Source: an uncultured Collinsella sp. (GTDB lineage Bacteria; Actinomycetota; Coriobacteriia; Coriobacteriales; Coriobacteriaceae). From it: 20,282 bases of DNA. The DNA is taken from the NCBI GenBank assembly GCA_902465105.1, contig CABQLM010000038.1, forward strand, positions 1 through 20,282. The letters are read 5' to 3'. The notes beneath the pieces were generated by a model. It worked only from the letters and a program-made list of their open reading frames with translations, had not been told where the DNA came from and ran no database searches. The position numbers and the translations under genes are program-made. Shown piece after piece: positions 6,928-15,611 of this stretch. The first letter of the stretch is position 1, and each line of letters opens with the position of its first letter.

Positions 6928-7725
6928 GTGGCACTGGTATTTGACGTTCAGCAGGCGAGCGGTAAGCCCGACGATAATCGTCGCCCTGGCACCGCGTGCC
7001 CCTTTTGCGACACGGAGGGGCTTGCCAACATCATCCAGCGCGATGGTGACTGCATCTGGCTCGAGAATAAGTTCAAGACCTTGCGGGCCACACGTCAGAC
7101 CGTATTGATCGAGTCTGCCAATCACGACGCCGACCTGGTGACCTATGAACCGGATGAGCTGCATCATGCGATGCGGTTTGCCCTGGGTTGTTGGCAGCAG
7201 ATGATTGACTCCCAACAGTATCGCAGCGTCCTTATGTACAAGAACAAGGGTCCGCTCTCGGGCGGCAGCTTAGTTCACCCGCATATGCAAATCGTCGGTC
7301 TAGAGCAGGAAGACGGTTATGCGTCGCTGGTCTCCACAAACTTCGAGGGCATCGATGTCTGGCAGCGGGGAAGGGTTTCTGTCAACATCTCAACCGAACC
7401 GATCATGGGGTTCTTTGAGATCAACGTTTCAGCCCCGCAGGGAATCGCCGCCAGCGATGGCGCGCGAGACCAAGTCGAGACGGACCTCTTCGCCGATGCG
7501 ATTCAGGTAGCTCTGCGCTATATCCTGAACGAGCACCATGGTGGTCGCGCAGAGTCGTACAACTTGTTCTTCTACCACATGGACGGTCGGACCATTGCCA
7601 AGGCGCTGCCGCGTTGGGTGGTTTCGCCCTACTTTGTCGGCTATCGTTTGGCCCAGGTCAATGCCGAGACGACGCTCGATATCGATGCTGAGCGCCTGCG
7701 CGCGCATCTGGAAACGCTCGTATAG
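6928..7725 (+). CDS. HIT/GalT-like protein, probably DUF4931 family
   Basis: The 265-residue protein has CPFC at residues 24-27, as in the zinc-binding N-terminus of galactose-1-phosphate uridylyltransferases. It also has GGSLVHPHMQ around 112-121, with the HPH pair at 117-119 resembling the HPHGQ active-site motif of GalT. That places it in the HIT-like superfamily of nucleotidyl transferases and hydrolases; the closest named group I recall is DUF4931. The substrate is unknown. It starts at GTG 6928, three bases after the cutC stop, using GGAGGT inside the end of cutC with seven-base spacing. That overlap makes translational coupling likely. The gene converges with the transporter at 7755 with only 29 bases between, in which I see no clear terminator. 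Confidence 0.75.
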   Translation: MALVFDVQQASGKPDDNRRPGTACPFCDTEGLANIIQRDGDCIWLENKFKTLRATRQTVLIESANHDADLVTYEPDELHHAMRFALGCWQQMIDSQQYRSVLMYKNKGPLSGGSLVHPHMQIVGLEQEDGYASLVSTNFEGIDVWQRGRVSVNISTEPIMGFFEINVSAPQGIAASDGARDQVETDLFADAIQVALRYILNEHHGGRAESYNLFFYHMDGRTIAKALPRWVVSPYFVGYRLAQVNAETTLDIDAERLRAHLETLV

Positions 7726-7754
7726 CAAGACTAGCCCCACGTAATGCGGACAGT

Positions 7755-8753
7755 CTAGCGTGCCATGGCGTCGCGGCCGGCCTCGACCCGCTTGCGCTGG
7801 GCGGCGCGCTCCTCGCCGGTCAGACGTTCAAAGAGATGTCCGATAACCGAGGCGAGCACCTGCTGAAACAGCGTGCCGCACATGACGGGAAACACGACCT
7901 CGCCGGGAAAATACTGTGTGGCGATGACGGCGCCCGAAGAGATATTGCGCATGCCGCAGGTAAAGCATATGGTGGTCGTCTCGCTATACGGCAGGTGCAA
8001 CGCGCGGGCGACCAGAACGCCCACGACAAAACCGCTGATGGCGAACACCAGAATAAAGAGGGCGACTTCCAGGCGCACCGCGTTCATGTGTAGCACGTAC
8101 TCGCTCATGGCGGTGGAGTTGGAGACAATAACGCCCATCATCATGAACTTGCAGGCGGGCGAGAGCGCGGGGGAGAGTTTCTCGTGTCCCCAGCCGTGCG
8201 TGAGCTCGTTGATCACGATGCCGAGCACGGCGGGGATGGCAATCATAAAGGCCATGTTCTGCATCATGCTCGGAACATCGATTGCGACGGTGGCGCCCAA
8301 CAGGAGCTTGAGCGTGAGCGGAATCGTTACGGGCGATATAACCGAGGACGTCAGGATGATGGTGAGCGCGAGCGGGCCGTTGCCGCCGAACATGCTAATC
8401 CACATAAAGGCAGTGACTGCCACGGGTACGCTGTACTCGAGCACGATGCCGCAGACAAGGTTGGGGTTGGAGCCAAAGAACAGTGAGCCCATGGCATACG
8501 CCGCGATGGGGATGATCACAGCCGAGACAAATAACGCCAAAATCAGATGCAGGGGACGGCGGAACACCTCAGCTACCTGGTGGAAGGTGTTGCTGAGCGC
8601 GCCTTGGAACGTCATAAAGGCAAACAGGGTGGGAACGATGGGCTTGAGAACGCCGATCTGCTGAGGAAAGAGCACGCCGAGCGCCACGCAAATCGGAACG
8701 ATGACCTGCATATGCCCCGCGAGGAACTTTCCCAGTCCAGCCCATTGCTTCAT
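7755..8753 (-). CDS. Bile acid:sodium symporter (BASS/SBF) family transporter
   Basis: The 332-residue protein has about nine to ten hydrophobic segments and resembles the BASS superfamily. It shows VLEYSVPVAVTAFMWISMFGG in the middle and TICFTCGMRNISSGAVIA near the C-terminus, the latter like the conserved sodium-site region of this family. It should be a secondary transporter in the cytoplasmic membrane. Substrates in the family range from bile acids to pantoate-like and other organic anions, so the name does not prove bile acid transport. It starts at ATG 8751-8753. AAAGGGAG lies 12 bases upstream, which is rather far. It is transcribed away from the recJ fusion, with which it shares an intergenic region of about 230 bases. 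Confidence 0.8.
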   Translation of the reverse strand: MKQWAGLGKFLAGHMQVIVPICVALGVLFPQQIGVLKPIVPTLFAFMTFQGALSNTFHQVAEVFRRPLHLILALFVSAVIIPIAAYAMGSLFFGSNPNLVCGIVLEYSVPVAVTAFMWISMFGGNGPLALTIILTSSVISPVTIPLTLKLLLGATVAIDVPSMMQNMAFMIAIPAVLGIVINELTHGWGHEKLSPALSPACKFMMMGVIVSNSTAMSEYVLHMNAVRLEVALFILVFAISGFVVGVLVARALHLPYSETTTICFTCGMRNISSGAVIATQYFPGEVVFPVMCGTLFQQVLASVIGHLFERLTGEERAAQRKRVEAGRDAMAR

Positions 8754-8835
8754 ATGCTCTTGTGACTCCCTTTGCTCGTGAATCCGTTTTGAATGGATAT
8801 GCTAGACGCTTGCATGCGCCCGTGCGTTAGAAACG

Positions 8836-8850
8836 CTCGAATATTTCGAG
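8836..8850. promoter_or_regulatory. Palindromic operator candidate between divergent genes
   Basis: CTCGAATATTTCGAG is an inverted repeat (6-3-6) centred in the intergenic region between the leftward transporter and the rightward recJ fusion. Its position upstream of both genes is typical of a regulator site. It does not match the LexA boxes I know. Confidence 0.35.
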
Positions 8851-8893
8851 GCTATTACCGCCCTCGTTTATCGAAACCACGGCGTGCTGGACG

Positions 8894-8920
8894 TTGTGCG
8901 TCCGCGCTGCACGGTATAAT
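8894..8920 (+). promoter_or_regulatory. Promoter for the recJ-helicase/rsh unit
   Basis: A perfect TATAAT lies at 8915-8920. The best -35 candidate is TTGTGC at 8894-8899, with a short 15-base spacer. Transcription would begin near 8927 and give a leader of about 100 bases before the recJ start. Confidence 0.55.
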
Positions 8921-8976
8921 AAATCCGTTCAACAGATCTGCCTGCCGAAGCGGGCATACACAGAGGACTCATCGCT

Positions 8977-9042
8977 ATGAACCGTGAGAGGTATCGCGGC
9001 GACCTGCCCCTATCGGGGGTGGGCGCCTATGTCATCGCTTAA
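8977..9042 (+). CDS. Possible 21-codon leader peptide overlapping the recJ start
   Basis: ATG 8977 opens a short frame of 21 sense codons ending at TAA 9040-9042, 14 bases inside the recJ frame. AGAGGA at 8962-8967 is a moderate ribosome binding site. The frame crosses CCCC (9007-9010), which can pair with the GGGGG that serves recJ, so translating the leader could expose the recJ site. This is too short to judge by codon use and may be chance. Confidence 0.25.
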   Translation: MNRERYRGDLPLSGVGAYVIA

Positions 9043-12000
9043 GACGACGCATCGCTGGGCGGTCGCTCAGCAAAACCCCGAGCTCGAAAAGGAGCTTTCG
9101 GCTGGCCTGGGCATACCCGGGCTGGTGGCGCGCATTATGGTTGCGCACGGCATTACATCCATCGAGGAAGGCCAGCTGTTTTTGACGCCTTCGCTCGATC
9201 GCGACTGGGCGGACCCACTCGTTATTCCGGGTATGGTGGTCGTCGCCGACCGCGTTGAGCGTGCTATTCGCAGCCACGAGCGTATCGCCGTCTTTGGCGA
9301 TTTTGACGTCGACGGCATTACGTCGACTTGTCTGTTGACCGAGGCGCTACGTTCGTTTGGCGCCAACGTCACGCCGTTTATTCCGCACCGCTTTGATGAG
9401 GGCTATGGTCTTTCGCGTGCGGCGCTCGACCGCGTCAACGAGCTCGCTCAACCCAACCTGATTGTGACCGTCGATAACGGTATTGCTGCCAAGGAAGAGG
9501 TCTCCTATCTGGAGAGCCTGGGGATCGATTTGGTGGTCACGGACCATCACGAGCCGTCCGACCAGGTGCCGCAGGGCGTGCCCCTGACCGATCCCAAGCT
9601 CGAGGACGAGGGCCCCTCGCGCGAGCTTGCCGGTGCCGGTGTGGCGCTTAAGCTGGTGCAGGTCCTGGGCGAGCGTTTGGGTAAGCCGTCGTATTGGCGT
9701 TCGCTGATAGAGGTCGCGGCGCTGGGCACCGTGTCCGACATGATGCCGCTCACGCCCGAGAATCGCGCACTGGTCGCCGAGGGCATCCAGCAGATGCGCG
9801 TGACGGCCCGCCCCGGTTATATCGCGCTTGCCGCACTTGCCAAGGCCGACCTTTCTACCATTACGGCCGACGGCCTGTCGTTTTCGCTCATCCCTCGTCT
9901 GAATGCTGCCGGCCGCATGGCTGATCCCAAGCTGGCGCTCGACCTGCTGCTTGCCCGCGACCCCATCGAAGCGAGCGCGCTTGCCGCCGAGCTCGAGGAA
10001 ATCAATCGCCAACGCCGCGAGATCGAGGCCGAGCTTACACGCGATGCCATGGCGAAGGTCGAGGAGACCTATGACGGTGGGCGCGCGATTGTCGTGGGCG
10101 GCGAGGGCTGGCACGAGGGCGTCAAGGGCATCGTGGCGAGCCGCCTGACCAATCGCTATCACGTGCCGGCGCTGCTCTTCTCGATCGAGGACGGCGTTGC
10201 ACGCGGATCGGGGCGCTCGGTGGGCAAGGTCAACCTGTTCGACGCCGTAGAACGCTGCTCCGATCTGCTGATTCGTCGCGGCGGGCATGCGGGTGCGGTG
10301 GGCGTGACCATCGAGGCGTCCAAGCTCGACGAGTTCCGCCGTCGCCTTTCGGCCGTGCTATCGGAGCTTCCCGCCGAGGACTTTGAGGACACTGACGAGG
10401 TTGCCGCCACCGTTGACCTCTCCGAGCTAAATATCGAGACCATCGAGCAGATTTCCCGTCTTGAGCCGTTTGGCCAGGGCAATAAGGTGCCGCTTCTGGC
10501 CGCCGAGGGCGTGACGATGTGCGATCGCGCCGTCGTGGGCAAAACCGGCGAGCACATGCGCTTTGTGGCGACCGATGGCGCCGCGAGCGTACCGGCCATC
10601 ATGTTCCGCGTGCCGCAGATCGATAGGCTCATCAATTGCGACAGCGCCGTCGACTTGGTGTTCGAGGCCGTGGCCGAGCATTGGCAGGGACGCGTGAAGC
10701 CCAAGCTCATGATCAAAGATGTCTTGGTGCGCGATACCACGGCGCCCAATATCGACGATCCGGCATGTGAGCTTCGCCGCGGCGTTCAACCGGCGGATTC
10801 TGGCCTGCGCCTGGAATCGCGTAAACGCGAGACGCTCGCCCAGCTTTCTTATACCGAGCTCACGCGCTCGCTTATCCATAGCTTTATTGGCTCGAACCAG
10901 CCGCATCGCGCGCAGGTCGAGGCACTCGACGCGCTCGCCGACCACCAGAGCGTTTTGGCCGTTATGGGGACGGGGCGTGGCAAGTCACTCATCTTCCATG
11001 TTCACGCCGCGCGCGAGGCGGTCCTTCGTGGGCGTGCGAGCATCTTTGTCTATCCGCTGCGTGCGCTCGTTGCCGACCAGGCCTATCACCTCTCATCGAC
11101 GATGGCTGCGCTCGGCATTGGCGTGGGCGTGTTGACCGGCGAGACCGTGGAGGCAGCGCGCGATGACGTGTTTGCCGGCCTGGCCTCGGGCCGCACCGGC
11201 ATCGTGCTCACGACGCCTGAGTTCCTGTCTATTCACCGCGACCGCTTTGCGCGCTCGGGTCGTATCGGGTTTGTCGTTATTGACGAGGCGCATCATGCCG
11301 GTCTTGCCAAGGGCGGCGACCGGAGCGCATACCTCGACATGCCCGATATCCTCAAGGCCCTGGGCGATCCGGTCGTTATGGCGGCGACGGCCACCGCGAC
11401 GGCTCCGGTCGTTGCGGAGCTTGCCCGCGTGCTGCCGATTACCCGTACGGTGGTCGACGAGACCGTGCGTGAGAACTTGCAGCTCGAGGACGACCGCGAT
11501 CTTGCGAGCCGCGAAAACCGCCTGGTGTCCATCGTCGCGACGGGGGAGAAGACCGTCATCTACGTCAACTCGCGCGACCAGTCTGTGGCGCTTGCCAGGA
11601 CGCTTCGGAAGCGGGTGCCCGACTGTGCGACCCGTATCGCGTTCTATAACGCCGGGCTTGCGCGTTCCGACCGTCGTCGCGTTGAGGAGGCGTTTCGAGA
11701 CGGGGGTCTCAGCTGTATCGTTTCGACCTCTGCTTTCGGCGAGGGTGTCAACCTGCCTGACATCCGCCACGTCGTGCTTTACCACATGCCGTTTGGTGCC
11801 ATCGAATTTAACCAGATGAGCGGTCGTGCCGGTCGCGACGGGCAGCCTGCCGTGATTCACCTGCTCTATTCGTCGCGCGATGCCCGCATTAACGAGCGCC
11901 TGCTCGACTGCTATGCGCCCGAACGAGACGAGCTCGTCACGCTCTATCGCGCGCTGCAGACCATGTGGCGCTCCAACCGCGGCAAGACCGGGGACGATTC

Positions 12001-12316
12001 CTTTAGCGCGAGCGATATCGATATCGCGCAGATGTGCCTTGCCATCGATGCTCGCACGCCGGTCGACGAGCGCTCGGTGGAAAGCGGCCTGGGAATCTTC
12101 GAAGAGCTTGGTTTCTGTCGCGTTTCGGGGTTTGACGACACCCGTCGCATCGCGATGACCGAAAACCCCGGCCGCGTGCAATTGAGCAGGTCGATTCGCT
12201 ATTTGGAGGGCTTGCGCTCGCGCATGGAGTTCTCGGCTTTCCGGAGTTGGGCGCTCGATTCGTGCGCTTCTGATATGCTAGCCAAAGTTAACCGCCCGAT
12301 CGTACCGCGGGCTTAG
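9029..12316 (+). CDS. recJ: RecJ exonuclease fused to a RecQ-like SF2 helicase
   Basis: The protein has 1095 residues, about twice the length of RecJ. The N-terminal half is RecJ: GDFDVDG (90-96) and DHH (172-174) form the metal-binding DHH core, then PRLNAAGRM from 289, and DHHA1 with GGHAG (418-422). An OB-like region reaches about residue 580. The C-terminal half is a helicase: PHRAQVEAL (motif 0-like), Walker A GTGRGKS (647-653), DEAH (752-755), ATATATA (motif III), FYNAGL, STSAFGEGVN and QMSGRAGRDG (929-938), all closest to RecQ. The RecQ zinc-binding cysteines and HRDC domain are absent, and the loop after DEAH lacks RecQ's aromatic cluster. RecJ degrades 5' single strands and RecQ unwinds 3'-5', so the chain could resect DNA ends alone. 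GGGGGT eight bases upstream favours ATG 9029 over GTG 8984. Confidence 0.93.
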   Translation: MSSLKTTHRWAVAQQNPELEKELSAGLGIPGLVARIMVAHGITSIEEGQLFLTPSLDRDWADPLVIPGMVVVADRVERAIRSHERIAVFGDFDVDGITSTCLLTEALRSFGANVTPFIPHRFDEGYGLSRAALDRVNELAQPNLIVTVDNGIAAKEEVSYLESLGIDLVVTDHHEPSDQVPQGVPLTDPKLEDEGPSRELAGAGVALKLVQVLGERLGKPSYWRSLIEVAALGTVSDMMPLTPENRALVAEGIQQMRVTARPGYIALAALAKADLSTITADGLSFSLIPRLNAAGRMADPKLALDLLLARDPIEASALAAELEEINRQRREIEAELTRDAMAKVEETYDGGRAIVVGGEGWHEGVKGIVASRLTNRYHVPALLFSIEDGVARGSGRSVGKVNLFDAVERCSDLLIRRGGHAGAVGVTIEASKLDEFRRRLSAVLSELPAEDFEDTDEVAATVDLSELNIETIEQISRLEPFGQGNKVPLLAAEGVTMCDRAVVGKTGEHMRFVATDGAASVPAIMFRVPQIDRLINCDSAVDLVFEAVAEHWQGRVKPKLMIKDVLVRDTTAPNIDDPACELRRGVQPADSGLRLESRKRETLAQLSYTELTRSLIHSFIGSNQPHRAQVEALDALADHQSVLAVMGTGRGKSLIFHVHAAREAVLRGRASIFVYPLRALVADQAYHLSSTMAALGIGVGVLTGETVEAARDDVFAGLASGRTGIVLTTPEFLSIHRDRFARSGRIGFVVIDEAHHAGLAKGGDRSAYLDMPDILKALGDPVVMAATATATAPVVAELARVLPITRTVVDETVRENLQLEDDRDLASRENRLVSIVATGEKTVIYVNSRDQSVALARTLRKRVPDCATRIAFYNAGLARSDRRRVEEAFRDGGLSCIVSTSAFGEGVNLPDIRHVVLYHMPFGAIEFNQMSGRAGRDGQPAVIHLLYSSRDARINERLLDCYAPERDELVTLYRALQTMWRSNRGKTGDDSFSASDIDIAQMCLAIDARTPVDERSVESGLGIFEELGFCRVSGFDDTRRIAMTENPGRVQLSRSIRYLEGLRSRMEFSAFRSWALDSCASDMLAKVNRPIVPRA

Positions 12317-12331
12317 GGGAAGGGGACCTCG

Positions 12332-14692
12332 ATGGATGCCGCAGCCCGTACCGCCCATGATTCCGCTCTCCAGCCTTTTTCGGAGATGGAGCACTATAAG
12401 CATGCCGATGAGCTGCCGCCCGAGATTATGGCGGACAGCTACGACAAGCTGGAGCGCCTGTGCCTCAAATATATGAATGAGGATGACTTCTCTAAGGTGG
12501 AGCAGGCCTACTGCTTTGCCGCCGAGAAGCACTGCAACCAAAAGCGCCGCTCGGGCGAGATGTACATTAACCATCCCGTCGAAGTCGCCATCATTTTGGC
12601 CGATCTCAAGATGGACTGCGATGTGGTGTGCGCCGCGCTGCTGCACGATACCGTTGAGGATACCGAGACCTCGCTTGCCGATGTCTCCGGCTTATTTGGT
12701 GATACTGTGGCGGAACTCGTTGACGGTGTGACCAAGCTCACTAACATCGAGGTCGACAGCATGGACGAGAAGCAGGCGCTCACGCTGCGCAAGATGTTCC
12801 TCGCCATGTCCAAGGATATCCGTGTCATCATCGTTAAGCTTGCCGACCGTCTGCACAACATGCGCACCCTTGCGGCCCTGCGTGAGGACCGTCGCCTATT
12901 TAAGGCTCGCGAGACCATGGACGTGTATGCTCCCTTGGCCGACCGTCTGGGTATGAGCTCCATTAAATGGGAGCTCGAGGACCTGTCCTTCTTCTACCTT
13001 GAGCCCGACGCCTACCAGCGCATCGCGCGCATGGTGGCGGAGTCGCGCGAGGTCCGTGAGCGCTATCTGGCCGAGACCATCAAGACGCTCACCGACGAGC
13101 TCAACCGCATTGGTCTGGAGGACTTCCAGATCAACGGCCGTTCCAAGCACTATTGGTCCATCTACCAAAAGATGAAGCGCAAGGGCAAGGAATTCTCCGA
13201 GATCTACGACCTGGTGGCACTGCGCGTCATCACGCATTCGGTGCGCGATTGCTACTCCACGCTCGGCGCGGTGCACACGCTGTGGCACCCCATGCCCGGT
13301 CGCTTTAAAGACTATATCGCCATGCCCAAGGTCAATAACTACCAGTCGCTCCATACGACGGTTATCGGTCCCACGGCCCGCCCGCTCGAGATTCAGATTC
13401 GAACCTATGAGATGCATGAGCAGGCCGAGTACGGCATTGCCGCCCACTGGCTCTATAAGAAGTCGGGCGGATCGTCTGCGTCTAAGACTAATGATGCCCA
13501 GCGTCTGGACGACCAGATTAACTGGCTCAAACATTCGCTCGATTGGGCTGCGTCTGATGAGATCACCGACGCTAAGGAATACCTGCATTCGCTGAAAGTC
13601 GACCTCTTCGATCAGGAGATCTTCGTCTTTACGCCCAAGGGCGAGGTCATGGCGCTTCGTGCCGGCTCCACGCCACTCGACTTTGCCTACGCCGTTCACA
13701 CCGAGGTGGGAAACCACTGCGTCGGCGCTAAGATCAACGGTGCGGTGGCCCCGCTCACGCACGAGATCAAGACGGGCGACCGCGTTGAAATCCTGACCAA
13801 CAAGAGTTCCAAGCCGTCGCGTGATTGGCTCAAGATCGTCAAGACCCCTTCGGCCAAGTCCAAGATTCGTCGCTACTTTGCTGCTGCGACCAAGGACGAT
13901 GACGCTGCCGCCGGTCGCGATATTCTGGCCAAGGATCTTCGCAAGCGCGGGTACGGTATTTCCACGCCGCGCTCGACGCGCGCGCTCAATGCCGTTGCGG
14001 AGCAGTTTAACTACAAACAGCTCGAGGACCTGTTCGCGGCAGTTGGTGCCGGCAAGGTTGCCCCGCGCGCTGTGGCCAACAAGGTCGAGCAGATCTTAGA
14101 TCCCAAGCCCGAGGAGCAGCTCACCAAGGCCGCGGCAATCGCCGAAGTTGTTAAGCAGCCGGCTCGTGGCTCTAATCGCAAGCCGCAAAAGCGTGGCAAG
14201 AACGCCAGCAACGGCATTATCGTCAAGGGCGAGAGCAACAGCGGCCTGCTGGTTCGTCTGGCACATTGTTGCAACCCTGTGACGGGTGACGACATCGTAG
14301 GCTTTATCACGCGTGGACGCGGCGTCTCGGTGCACCGGGCCAACTGCCCCAACGTCAAGGGCCTCATGGAACACCCCGAGCGCATGATTGACGTCGAGTG
14401 GGACGGCGCTGCCGACACCCTCTTCCAGGTCGAGATTGTGGTCGAGTGCCTGGACCGCATGGGCCTGCTCAAGGACGTGACTATCGCCATCGGAGATGCG
14501 GGTGGCAATATTCTTTCCGCTGCCACGTCGACCAACCGCGAGGGAATTGCAACCCTTCGTTTTATGGTCGAGATTTCGGACGCGAGCGGTTTGGATCCGT
14601 TGCTGGCCTCTATCGGCAGCGTTGACTCGGTCTACGATGCGCGCCGTCTCATGCCCGGCGAGGGCGGGGCTCAGCTTAAGCGCCGTGTGTAG
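12332..14692 (+). CDS. rel: Bifunctional (p)ppGpp synthetase/hydrolase (Rel/Spo)
   Basis: This cytoplasmic, ribosome-associated enzyme makes and degrades (p)ppGpp in the stringent response. The 786 residues run: HD hydrolase domain with HDTVEDT at 105-111; synthetase domain with RSKHYWSIYQKMKRKG from 270; RFKD at 324-327 before YIAMPKVNNYQSLHT; TGS domain from about 428 (EIFVFTPKGEV); a middle region with LAHCCNPV; and a C-terminal ACT domain from about 700. RFKD marks enzymes with both activities, unlike the EFDD-type of synthetase-only RelA. AAGGGGA precedes ATG 12332. The gene begins 15 bases after the recJ-helicase stop and probably shares its transcript, linking stress signalling with DNA repair. 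Confidence 0.95.
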   Translation: MDAAARTAHDSALQPFSEMEHYKHADELPPEIMADSYDKLERLCLKYMNEDDFSKVEQAYCFAAEKHCNQKRRSGEMYINHPVEVAIILADLKMDCDVVCAALLHDTVEDTETSLADVSGLFGDTVAELVDGVTKLTNIEVDSMDEKQALTLRKMFLAMSKDIRVIIVKLADRLHNMRTLAALREDRRLFKARETMDVYAPLADRLGMSSIKWELEDLSFFYLEPDAYQRIARMVAESREVRERYLAETIKTLTDELNRIGLEDFQINGRSKHYWSIYQKMKRKGKEFSEIYDLVALRVITHSVRDCYSTLGAVHTLWHPMPGRFKDYIAMPKVNNYQSLHTTVIGPTARPLEIQIRTYEMHEQAEYGIAAHWLYKKSGGSSASKTNDAQRLDDQINWLKHSLDWAASDEITDAKEYLHSLKVDLFDQEIFVFTPKGEVMALRAGSTPLDFAYAVHTEVGNHCVGAKINGAVAPLTHEIKTGDRVEILTNKSSKPSRDWLKIVKTPSAKSKIRRYFAAATKDDDAAAGRDILAKDLRKRGYGISTPRSTRALNAVAEQFNYKQLEDLFAAVGAGKVAPRAVANKVEQILDPKPEEQLTKAAAIAEVVKQPARGSNRKPQKRGKNASNGIIVKGESNSGLLVRLAHCCNPVTGDDIVGFITRGRGVSVHRANCPNVKGLMEHPERMIDVEWDGAADTLFQVEIVVECLDRMGLLKDVTIAIGDAGGNILSAATSTNREGIATLRFMVEISDASGLDPLLASIGSVDSVYDARRLMPGEGGAQLKRRV

Positions 14693-14730
14693 GCTGGCAA
14701 GCGCGCAACATTATTGATAATTGGCTACGT

Positions 14731-14754
14731 TCGAGGCATCGTTTGGTGCCTCGA
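14731..14754 (+). promoter_or_regulatory. Hairpin between rel and the MBL hydrolase gene
   Basis: TCGAGGCA (14731-14738) pairs with TGCCTCGA (14747-14754) around an 8-base loop. There is no T tract, and the ribosome binding site of the next gene follows seven bases later. It could modulate read-through or translation of the hydrolase. Confidence 0.4.
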
Positions 14755-14779
14755 CGCTTATAGGAGGAGAAACGCACGC

Positions 14780-15463
14780 ATGGACGCTATGGCTTTGGAT
14801 TTAACCCCTCGGGGTTCGGCTTCAATTGAGACGCTTGTAAACGGTCCTATTCAGACCAACAGCTATGCCGTGATTTCGAGCGGCGAGTGCCTCATCGTCG
14901 ACCCCGCCTGGGAAGGCGGGCGCCTTGTGGAGTATATCCAGGCCGAGCATCCCGAGGTGCGCGTGCTCGGCTCCGTCTGCACGCACGGCCACGCCGACCA
15001 TGTTGGCGGTGTTGCCGGAGTGCGAGCGGCCGTTGGCGGTAGCGCTCTGTATGAGTTGTGCGCCAAAGACGTAGCGGTGACACGAACGAATATCGAGGAG
15101 CAGCGTGTCATGTGGGGTATCGAGACGGCGGATCCCGGCGAGCCGACGCGTCTGCTTGCCGAGGGCGATGTGGTCGAGTTCGGCAACGTCTGCTTGCAGG
15201 TGATCGAGACTCCGGGGCATACGCCGGGGGGCATTGTTCTGTTCGCCGCAACAGAGCAAGGAAATATTGCTTTTGTGGGTGACACGCTGTTCCCCGGCAG
15301 CCACGGCCGCACCGACCTTTCCGGCGGAGACGAGGCCGCAATCGTTCGCTCTCTTTCCAAGCTCGCTCGGCTGCTACCGCCAGATACCGTTTGTCTGGCG
15401 GGTCACGGTGATTCGACAACCATGGAGCGCGAGCTCGCGCAGAATCCGTTCATGCATTTCTAG
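14780..15463 (+). CDS. MBL-fold metallohydrolase, glyoxalase II-like
   Basis: The 227-residue protein is a metallo-beta-lactamase-fold hydrolase. Metal ligands are visible in order: THGHADH (residues 68-74), GHTPGG with H147, GDTLF with D168, and AGHGDST with H209. Together with LFPGSHGRTDLSGGD this matches the small glyoxalase II-like (YcbL-type) group, which lacks the C-terminal substrate domain of true hydroxyacylglutathione hydrolases. The native thioester or other substrate is unknown. GGAGGAG at 14763-14769 sets ATG 14780; an internal ATG at 14789 is too far from it. The frame is open upstream to 14714 but without a binding site. It lies 87 bases after rel and may be co-transcribed. Confidence 0.87.
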   Translation: MDAMALDLTPRGSASIETLVNGPIQTNSYAVISSGECLIVDPAWEGGRLVEYIQAEHPEVRVLGSVCTHGHADHVGGVAGVRAAVGGSALYELCAKDVAVTRTNIEEQRVMWGIETADPGEPTRLLAEGDVVEFGNVCLQVIETPGHTPGGIVLFAATEQGNIAFVGDTLFPGSHGRTDLSGGDEAAIVRSLSKLARLLPPDTVCLAGHGDSTTMERELAQNPFMHF

Positions 15464-15611
15464 GGTTTTATTGCTTTCCAAAACACGAGGACCGCCAAAT
15501 CGTCAAGGGATTTTTCTCCCATGGGTCGATTCTGTGGGGCAAACGGTCAAAAATTGTCTGCTTGAACGATATTCGTGAACAAACGAACGTTTATGCTCGG
15601 TTATGCCGTGG

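Noticed and set aside
8836..8850. Reading the palindrome as a LexA box to explain recJ control
   Set aside because: The sequence does not fit the GAAC-type LexA consensus, so only an unnamed operator is claimed.
9347..10288. Long antisense frames inside the recJ fusion (also 11093-12181)
   Set aside because: They are shadows of a well supported gene; composition is His/Arg/Gly rich and no motif is visible.
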